Positions 57,253-64,000 of a DNA stretch of 64,000 nt are shown one piece after another. The stretch lies in contig CM040764.1 of the NCBI GenBank assembly GCA_022829145.1, forward strand, positions 186,001 to 250,000. Direction: 5' to 3'. The stretch is from Albula goreensis. Lineage: Eukaryota; Chordata; Actinopteri; Albuliformes; Albulidae. Below the pieces are notes generated by a model, which had not been told where the DNA came from, searched no databases, and worked only from the letters and a program-made list of their open reading frames with translations. Position 1 is the stretch's first letter; each line of letters starts with the position of its first letter. Both the position numbers and the translations under genes were made by a program.

Positions 57253-57439
57253 CTGAGACAGAAACACACAAACACTCTTCTCCAGATAATATCATTAATT
57301 TTACACAAACAGTAACTCTGACTGTGATACAGTTCATTTTACATATTTTCACTCTCAATTTTAATTCCGAAATAATATTTTATATTTACATTTATATTTC
57401 AAATAAACATCATAAATCATACAGCTAAATCTTGCTAGC

Positions 57440-57735
57440 ACTTGTAATCTGCAGCTAAATGTGTGCAAGCATGGCTATTGATGCAAAAACACAGTAGCTA
57501 AATGTAATATTACCATTAGCATGGCTACTGATGAAAACCCTGCAGCTACATGTAATATTAGCGTTTGCATGGCTACTGATGCAAAAACACTGCAGCTAAA
57601 TGTAATATTAGCACTAACATGGCTAATGATGTAAAAACACTGCTGCTAAATGTAATGTTACCATTAACATGGCTACTGATGCAAAAAGCACACCGCTAAA
57701 TGTAATATTAGAGTTAGCATGGCAACTGATGCAAA
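57440..57735 (+). repeat. ~50-bp minisatellite in lectin intron
   Basis: Five to six imperfect copies of gctaaatgtaatattagc ... catggctactgatgcaaaaa. Confidence 0.85.
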
Positions 57736-58034
57736 CACAGGAAGGTTGAAAGCTGTGTGATGGGTGATGACATTGTTCAATTCAGATTGGAAAATGGGGG
57801 AAAATACTAATATTGTTGAAAGCATAACTACTGTGTTTGGGTAGTCAAAGGTGAGTGTGGGAGCAACCAGGCATAAAACCTACACAGTGCTGGAGAGGCT
57901 GATGAGATTTAAATATCTGATGCAGAATTTCATCCTGATTAGAGATTGTGCTTATGTGTAATACTCTAATGATGATGGTGTGTTTCTGAACATTGTCTGT
58001 AAAGAAATGTTGAGTGGCATTTTCTCTCTCTTAC

Positions 58035-58144
58035 CTGCTGTAAGACAGCTTCACCGACCGCAGGATCATTCATATTCAGGGCTGAGGGGGTTTTCAGCTC
58101 AACTCGCAACACATGTTTCTTATTCACTGAGTAACACACACCAC
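58035..58144 (-). CDS. C-type lectin gene, penultimate exon
   Basis: A 110-bp exon between catttag and gtaagaga, encoding GVCYSVNKKHVLRVELKTP, then SALNMNDPAVGEAVLQQ. This amphipathic tail (NMNDP...LQQ) is typical of fish multi-CTLD lectin genes of the CLEC20A-like type and precedes the WRKQPDG exon. Confidence 0.75.
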
Positions 58145-58194
58145 CTAAATGTCAAACACACACACACAGACATTACAGATTGCATTAAGCATGT

Positions 58195-58745
58195 ACAGAG
58201 TGGAAAAAGGTTTGTATCAGGGTGTGTGTGACTATAGTATCACTGATGTACAGAGTGTGTATAGCTGTGTATTAGGGTGTGTGTTACTATAGTCTTATTG
58301 ATGTACAGAGTGTGTATAGCTGTGTATCAGGGTGTGTGTTACTATAGTATCACTGATGTACAGAGTGTGTATAGCTGTGTATTAGGGTGTATGTTACTAT
58401 AGTCTTACTGATGTACAGAGTGTGTATAGCTGTGTATCAGGGTGTGTGTTACTATAGTATCACTGATGTACAGAGTGTGTATAGCTGTGTATTAGGGTGT
58501 GTGTTACTATAGTATCACTGATGTACAGAGTGTGTATAGCTGTGTATTAGGGTGTGTGTTACTATAGTCTTACTGATGTACAGAGTGTGTATAGCTGTGT
58601 ATCAGGGTGTGTGTTACTATAGTCTTACTGATGTACAGAGTGTGTATAGCTGTGTATCAGGGTGTGTGTTACTATAGTATCACTGATGTACAGAGTGTGT
58701 ATAGATGTGTATCAGGGTGTGTGTTACTACAGTATTACTGATGTA
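58195..58745 (+). repeat. 55-bp minisatellite in lectin intron
   Basis: About ten near-perfect copies of a 55-bp unit (actatagtatcactgatgta ... gtgtattagggtgtgtgtt). Confidence 0.95.
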
Positions 58746-58804
58746 TGGAGAGTATATATATATTAGTATCTGGGTGTAGTTTTGGGATGCTGCCTCGGAC
58801 TCAC

Positions 58805-59152
58805 CACCACATTTGATGCAGATGAAGTTGAGCTCTTCAGTGTTCGGCAGACTGACCCACTGTTTCCCCGCTCCAGATTCTACTGCCCCCCTGTGCCCAC
58901 ACTCCCCGGTCTCATCTCCTGGGGCCCAGTTTTGGTACTGGCATTCTTCCCCACTGACCCAAACCCAGAAATGCAGGGCACAGGAGTAGCGCAGGCCCAG
59001 CCACAGGTGAGCTGTGGAGGCGCTCTGAGCCCTCCTCTTCACCCAGTGCTGGAGCTGCTCTGTGGACACGGAGGCCAGGTCTCCATAGTGCTGTCTGCAG
59101 TAGCTCAGGGCCTCATCCCAGCTCTTATTCTCATGCACCAAGACCAGATTAT
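58805..59152 (-). CDS. C-type lectin gene, degenerate CTLD exon
   Basis: A 348-bp exon (116 codons) between tctccag and gtgagtcc. The CTLD is clear: NLVLVHENKSWDEALSYCRQ, then WLGLRYSCALHFWVWVSGEE, then LNFICIKC. The Ca2+-site motifs are replaced: there is no EPN or QPD (APGDETGECGH instead) and no WND. Sugar binding by this domain is therefore unlikely. Confidence 0.82.
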
Positions 59153-59550
59153 CTGGAGAGAGAGTAAGAAGAAAATGAGAGAATGAAAATAAAATAAAAA
59201 TGATAGAATCATATGCCTTAAATCTGAGGATATTTAATGTTCTCAGATCCTGACTTACATCAGTTTGTATTCAAAGTTTTATGTGATTACAGAGATAATA
59301 TCTGGATAAAATCTTTCTTTAAACTACACACTGTGACACTTTCAGAGCCATAAGCCTCTTCAGAGCCATAGACTCCACTTGTGGAATGTGACACCAGATG
59401 CCCCAGCTCTCTCAACCCCTCCCCTGACCGCAGGACATTCCCTGTCAATCATGTGTGACATCAGCACCGCCAATACAAACTGAGCAACCGATTTAAATCT
59501 GGAACAGACTTTACATTCAAACTGAGGCAGCAGGACACTGATGGACTCAC

Positions 59551-59650
59551 CTTCATAGCAGATGAAAGGGTGTGTGTTATTACAGTCCCGATCATTCCAC
59601 TGGCCCACGTCTGTCATAAAGTAGGGTTCGGAGCAGCAGAAAACCGACAC
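59551..59650 (-). pseudogene. Truncated CTLD remnant
   Basis: Encodes only the CTLD end (YFMTDVGQWNDRDCNNTHPF, then ICYEG) with the WND motif and a good donor (gaag/gtgagtcc). There is no acceptor or N-terminal half: upstream it abuts, within a few bases, the donor of the next CTLD exon at 59655. This looks like the scar of unequal recombination between CTLD exons, or an assembly join. Confidence 0.65.
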
Positions 59651-59654
59651 TCAC

Positions 59655-59993
59655 CTTCATAGCAGACAAAAGGTTTTGGCTCATTACAGTCCAGATCCTT
59701 CCATCTCCCTGCATCAGTAGCACTCACTACAGCACAGTTCTCGTTCCCTCCAGCATTGTCAGGTTGTCCTGTGCTCCAGTAGCGGTATGAGGAGCTGCTC
59801 TGGTCCGACCACTTCCAGAACCCTCTGAACAGGCCGATCCACACGTCCTGTCCTCCTGCGGTCTGCTTTATCTCCTGGTTCTCAGCCTGGTTCATCACAC
59901 CGGCCAGGTCTTTGTGATGCTCTCTGCAGTAGCTCTGAGCCTCTCTCCATGTCTTAGCCTGATTAATCAGGATGTATCTCTGAGCAGCTTCTC
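59655..59993 (-). CDS. C-type lectin gene, CTLD exon with QPD motif
   Basis: A 339-bp exon between tgttacag and gtgagtgt. The domain runs AKTWREAQSYCREHHKDLAG, VWIGLFRGFWKWSD, TGQPDNAGGNENCAVV, GRWKDLDCNEPKPFVCYE. QPD at the EPN position is the known galactose-type specificity motif. WND is WKD here, which may weaken calcium binding. Confidence 0.85.
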
Positions 59994-60111
59994 CTGTAAC
60001 ACAGCAACTTGAACTTTACAGATAATCACTCTGCAAGACTCATCAATAAGAATGCATCTCTGATTACAGGAGTCATGCAGACCTGAGTAGCCTACTCTCC
60101 ATATTACTGCC

Positions 60112-60790
60112 TCTGAATCAGACTCCACTGCTGTGTGTGTAATGAGGTAAAAGGAGTTACTCTCTTTGAGTTGGACTCCACTGCTGTGTGTGTAATGAGG
60201 TAAAAGGAGTTACTCTCTTTGAGTCAGACTCCACTGCTTTGTGTGTAATGAGATAAAAGGAGTTACTCTCTTTGAGTCAGACTCCACTGCTTTGTGTGTA
60301 ATGAGATAAAAGGAGTTACTCTCTTTGAGTCAGACTCCACTGCTGTGTGTGTAATGACATAAAAGGAGTTACTCTCTTTGAGTCAGACTCCACTGCTTTG
60401 TGTGTAATGAGATAAAAGGAGTTACTCTCTTTGAGTCAGACTCCACTGCTTTGTGTGTAATGAGATAAAAGGAGTTACTCTCTTTGAGTCAGACTCCACT
60501 GCTGTGTGTGTAATGAGATAAAAGGAGTTACTCTCTTTGAGTTGGACTCCACTGCTTTGTGTGTAATGAGATAAAAGGAGTTACTCTCTTTGAGTCAGAC
60601 TCCACTGCTGTGTGTGTAATGAGATAAAAGGAGTTACTCTCTTTGAGTCAGACTCCACTGCTGTGTGTGTAATGAGATAAAAGGAGTTCCTCTCTTTGAG
60701 TTGGACTCCACTGCTGTGTGTGTAATTAGATAAAAGGAGTTACTCTCTCTGAATCAGACTCCTCTCCTGTGTGAATAATGAGGTAAAAAC
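60112..60790 (+). repeat. 53-bp minisatellite in lectin intron
   Basis: About twelve copies of a 53-bp unit (tactctctttgagtcagact ... gagataaaaggagt) fill the intron between the two intact CTLD exons. The last copy lies ~20-40 bp from the splice donor at 60806. Confidence 0.95.
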
Positions 60791-60806
60791 AGACATGAGT
60801 TCTCAC

Positions 60807-61196
60807 CATTGTAGCAGATGAAGGGTCTTGTTTGGGCACAATACTTATCATTCCATTCCCCATGAGAAGTCATGGCTACACAGTGCTGCTTGCCTCCATA
60901 ATTGTTTGGTTCGTCACTTTCCCAGTTCCTAAACTCAGTCTCTCCCTCACTGCAGAATCCTCTGTCTGCCAGAGACCACTCCCACTTCCAGGTGTTTTGC
61001 CTCTTCAGTCCTATAAAGGCATCTCCCTGATAACCACTGCCTACAACTCCCATCAGTGCCTCCATTTCCTGTTGGTTGTATATGGTTGCCAGGTCAATGT
61101 ACTTCTCTCTGCAGTAACTCTGTGCTTCAGTCCAGCTCTTCTCTATGTTTACAAAATGATACTGATGAGAGAGGCAAGAGCAGAGTGTGCAGAGCC
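60807..61196 (-). CDS. C-type lectin gene, first CTLD exon with EPN and WND
   Basis: A 390-bp exon between gttccacag and gtgagaac. It begins with a hydrophobic/cysteine stretch (GLCTLCSCLSHQYHFVNIEK), then the CTLD: WTEAQSYCREKYIDLATIYN, DAFIGLKRQNTWKWEWS, WESDEPNNYGGKQHCVAM, GEWNDKYCAQTRPFICYN. EPN plus WND is the known Ca2+-dependent mannose/GlcNAc-type pattern. All four conserved cysteines are present. The protein is probably secreted, and a role in microbial glycan recognition is inferred. Confidence 0.88.
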
Positions 61197-61224
61197 CTGT
61201 GGAACACACGCATATCAAACATGT

Positions 61225-61227
<3 letters not shown>

Positions 61228-61266
<39 letters not shown>
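61228..61266 (+). repeat. (AC)n microsatellite
   Basis: AC tract in the first lectin intron. Confidence 0.95.
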
Positions 61267-61269
<3 letters not shown>

Positions 61270-61706
61270 TTTATCAAACATTTATGCGCACAGACACACA
61301 CACATATAAAGGGAACACATGCACAAACATGCACACATCATTCACATATAAATGTTTGAGTTTTAAACCTTTGAAGCTCACAGTAATTAAGAAAATATAA
61401 TGATTGTGGTTCAGCCTGTTAAACTTCCCTGAAGTTCTCAATGAAAAGTACTGGATGTGGGGAGAGATGGCATTTAAAAAATATTTCTTAAACTGAACAT
61501 TTCTGTTTTGGAAAGATATTTATACATGGACTTCAGCTTAGCTGTTTATCTATGCACAAGCCTTTAGATAAAAATACATTCAGTCAGGTGTGGTGAAACT
61601 TTTCGTACTGTATATAACATCAGACACACAAAAATGGACACAATAACACAGACGCAAAAACACACATAAATACATCCAAAAACATAAAAATTGTGTATCC
61701 ACTGAC

Positions 61707-61743
61707 CTGAGATCAGCACAATAGTTACAACTTCTTGCATCAT
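61707..61743 (-). CDS. C-type lectin gene, first exon (signal peptide start)
   Basis: The minus strand reads MMQEVVTIVLISG and then a donor (ctcag/gtcagt). The hydrophobic core continues into the next exon (GLCTLCS), giving a plausible signal peptide. Two adjacent ATGs are available. The phase joins the 61196 acceptor. Confidence 0.65.
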
Positions 61744-61749
61744 TACTCC

Positions 61750-62257
61750 AGATTTTCAATCTACAGACACACATACAGATTTAAATACAGGATATTTATG
61801 ATATGATTTATGATTCATATTATGAATGTAATATAAGTTGTAGTAATTAGCAAAGCCAACTACCATTAGTACTTCCATGATATTGCATATGTACTCATTG
61901 GTCTGGAAAATAAATGTGTCAGGCCAAACATCATTGGGATTGTGTTAGCTCCTGCTGATTTTATGTATGATAATATTAGCAGTTTAGCTAGCCATACTAG
62001 ATAGCCAGAACTCTCCTGCATAACATTAACCATCTGAATAAATTAGTGATATCTGCTAGCCATCACTCTGAGTTTTCCGGATAACGTTCTGAGGCTTCCC
62101 TTGATTCTGTGTGGTTCACCTGAATCCTTAACTTCCTAGTTCCAATGTGGTGACTTATTTAAGTAGTGGTACATATAACTTCAAAAATGGAGTAACTGAT
62201 TTTGCGTCTTATCCCCACCCTGCTCAAGGAAAAGTGTGAGGAAAGCGCTTGAAAGTA
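61750..62257. other. Upstream region of the lectin gene
   Basis: Likely promoter and 5' UTR side of the minus-strand lectin gene. No motif could be assigned with confidence. Confidence 0.3.
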
Positions 62258-63570
62258 TGAGGGGCCGTCAGGGACACAATCCAGAATTAGCATTCACACA
62301 CACATATAAAACAAAACACATTCACACACTATAGTCGAAACTTCTCACACTTACAAGTGAAATGCTTTCACAAACACTACTGAAATGTTATGCTGTCTCA
62401 CACACACACACCTGAAATGCTTTTATACACACAACTAAAATGTTGTTTTCTCACACACAACTGAAATGCTTTTATACACACAACTGAAATGCTTTCACAC
62501 ACACAACTAAAATGTTTTGTTTTCACACACACAACTGAAATGAGCTCACACACAACTGAAATGCTTTTATACAAACACAACTGAAATGCGCTCACACATA
62601 CAACTGAAATGCACTCACACACACACAACTGAAATGTTGTGTTCTCACAAACATTATTGAAACGCTCTCATAAATACGACTGAGATTTCAGTGTAACTGG
62701 AAGGAATTTCAGTGTAAAAGGAAGGCAGCTCGGAAGGGGAAGTGAAATGGCTTTGGAGCGCACATGTCCTTCCAGGAGCTCTCCGGCCATTTAACAGAAG
62801 CTGCTGCATTACTGAACAACATTTTGGCATCGGCAGAGACAATTCGAACATTGTCTAATGCAACAACTGGGCAAAAGTCACAGGTTGCCTCAGGTGCCGA
62901 CACGGTGGAGAGTGGACTGATGTCGCTTTTCCCATCTGGCGGGCGCAGCAGCCGCAACGGCCAGCCACAGCCAGCTGCTGGTCCAGTCCGGACTTCCGTG
63001 CCGCGGTATCACGCTCAGCAGAGCTTTGGCCCATGGACATCGGCCACAAGGAGAAGAAGGTGAGATGGATATTTACACCCTGTGTATTGCCATTCTAACT
63101 ATGTTGCTGCTATAAGCACATGAGAGGACGATAGACAGGTTTTGTTTTTTTCTTGCCGACGTTAAAACACATATGACGTTGAAGTTAGTTGAAGCTAGTT
63201 GCCTTCCTTTTACACTGAAAAGCCTTCCGGTTACACTGAAATCTCAGTAGTATTTATGAGAGCTTTTCAATAATGTGTGTGAGAACACAACATTTCAGTT
63301 GTGTGTATAAAAGCATTTCAATTGTGTGTGTGAGCTCATTTCAGTTGTGTGTGTAAAAGTATTTCAGTTGTGTGTGTGAAAACAAAACATTTTAGTTGTG
63401 TGTATAAAAGCATTTCAGTTGTGTGTGTGAGACAGCATAACATTTCAGTAGTGTTTGTGAAAGCATTTCATTTGTACGTGTGTGACGTTTCGACTATAGT
63501 GTGTGAATGTGTTTTGTTTTATATGTGTGTGTGAATGCTAATTCTGAATTATGTCCCTGACGGCCCCTCA
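62258..63570. mobile_element. Fold-back transposon with long TIRs and internal ORF
   Basis: TGAGGGGCCGTCAGGGACA starts at 62258, and its inverted copy ends at 63570. Inverted similarity extends inward about 470 bp on the left (to 62728) and 370 bp on the right (from 63198). Within the arms is a short-period repeat around acacacaactgaaatg. TA flanks both ends (62256-62257 and 63571-63572), consistent with a TA target duplication. The arms differ in length because they hold different numbers of internal repeats. Confidence 0.85.
62764..63059 (+). CDS. Unrecognised ORF (probable first exon) in the fold-back element
   Basis: The unique centre of the element holds a frame starting MSFQELSGHLTEAAALLNNI, then a Ser/Gly/Gln-rich middle, and a basic end QSFGPWTSATRRRR, just before a good donor (gaagaag/gtgaga at 63059/63060). 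The upstream flank is GC-richer than its surroundings. It may be the first exon of a larger transposon gene whose remaining exons were deleted, or a captured host exon. I do not recognise the family. Confidence 0.4.
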
Positions 63571-63740
63571 TATACACATTTACGCTGTTTGTGGTCATTA
63601 CAAACGCATTTCCAGTGACTTAACAAGGGGGAAAATTTTACTGCAATAGTTTCGCTTACCTAAGAGCTTAATCAAAGAATCTTTGTAACAAGATGGTTCA
63701 GTTGCTGAAAATACTACCTAATACTAGTGGCTAATGATAT

Positions 63741-64000
63741 ACAGTGAACAATGAACCTTGACATATGAATTCAATTCGTTCAAAGACCCGACTCGCAACC
63801 CAAAATATTCGTAACTCAAAATAATTTTCCCCATTTAAAATACTGGAAAAAAATGTAATCCGTTCCGCCTTGATGACAATAACACTATCTACAACAAAAT
63901 TTATGTCTTTTTTTAAACTGTTCAGCCTTGATGAGAATAACACTATATATATGTATGTGATTTGATATATATGTATATATATCAAAATTGTCTTTTATGA
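63741..64000 (+). mobile_element. Partial TIR element at window end
   Basis: cagtgaacaatgaaccttgacatatgaattc with the following ttcgttcaaagacccgactcgcaacccaa resembles the start of a Tigger/mariner-type MITE. The rest is outside the window. Confidence 0.4.

Noticed and set aside
58782..59186. Plus-strand 134-codon frame
   Set aside because: Shadow of the minus-strand CTLD exon, which has clear domain motifs and splice sites.
62398..62628. Cys/Ser/Val-rich minus-strand frame, and its mirror at 63349-63534
   Set aside because: Translations of the repetitive arms of the fold-back element.

Overview
This is vertebrate, almost certainly teleost fish, nuclear DNA. The evidence is split exons with GT/AG junctions, fish-type NLR and C-type lectin genes, a 5S rRNA array, many DNA transposons, and CA/TG microsatellites. 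Two runs of exactly 500 N (20214-20713 and 41206-41705) look like scaffold gaps of unknown true size, and both lie in repeat-rich sequence.

Region 1 (1-20213) is a tandem array of an 8.7-kb macro-repeat: about 2.3 units, with periods of 8697 and 8685 bp measured at the same landmark. Each unit carries one 5S rRNA gene copy with small deletions, three partial copies of a gag-like ORF1 from a non-LTR retrotransposon, a piggyBac deletion derivative with TTAA at both ends, and several orphan piggyBac 3' ends. Each ORF1 copy is joined to the first ~32 nt of a 5S gene. The retroelement resembles the 5S-rDNA-targeting Mutsu group of the Tx1 clade; that assignment is from memory of the family.

Region 2 (20714-28700) is a transposon graveyard. 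An L1-type LINE lies on the minus strand (ORF1 near 25.1-25.9 kb, endonuclease start of ORF2 near 21.35-21.8 kb). A degraded hAT element with BED finger and dimerisation domain sits between its two ORFs. A TIR element with an unrecognised ORF follows, and a second copy of it lies in opposite orientation at 54.4 kb.

Region 3 (28.7-51.0 kb) is one plus-strand NLR-type immune receptor locus: pyrin domain exon, linker exon, 15-codon exon, three LRR exons, a short linker exon, a PRY-SPRY (B30.2) terminal exon and a poly(A) signal. The expected FISNA-NACHT exon is not visible and may lie in the 41.2-kb gap or be lost. The large intron holds TIR elements and a defective minus-strand Ty3/gypsy retrotransposon (34.8-41.1 kb), which is itself split by a 1.8-kb insertion carrying its own ORF.

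Region 4 (51-57 kb) has a hAT-like fragment, a LINE reverse-transcriptase tail, the second ORF-bearing TIR element (with a tRNA-derived SINE inside it) and a short MITE.

Region 5 (57.1-61.75 kb, minus strand) is a multi-CTLD lectin gene similar to fish CLEC20A / macrophage mannose receptor-like genes: signal exon, EPN-type CTLD, QPD-type CTLD, truncated CTLD remnant, degenerate CTLD and two C-terminal exons. Its introns contain several minisatellites.

Region 6 (62258-63570) is a fold-back element with TIRs of about 370-470 bp, a flanking TA at each end and one internal ORF ending at a splice donor. The window ends inside another repeat.
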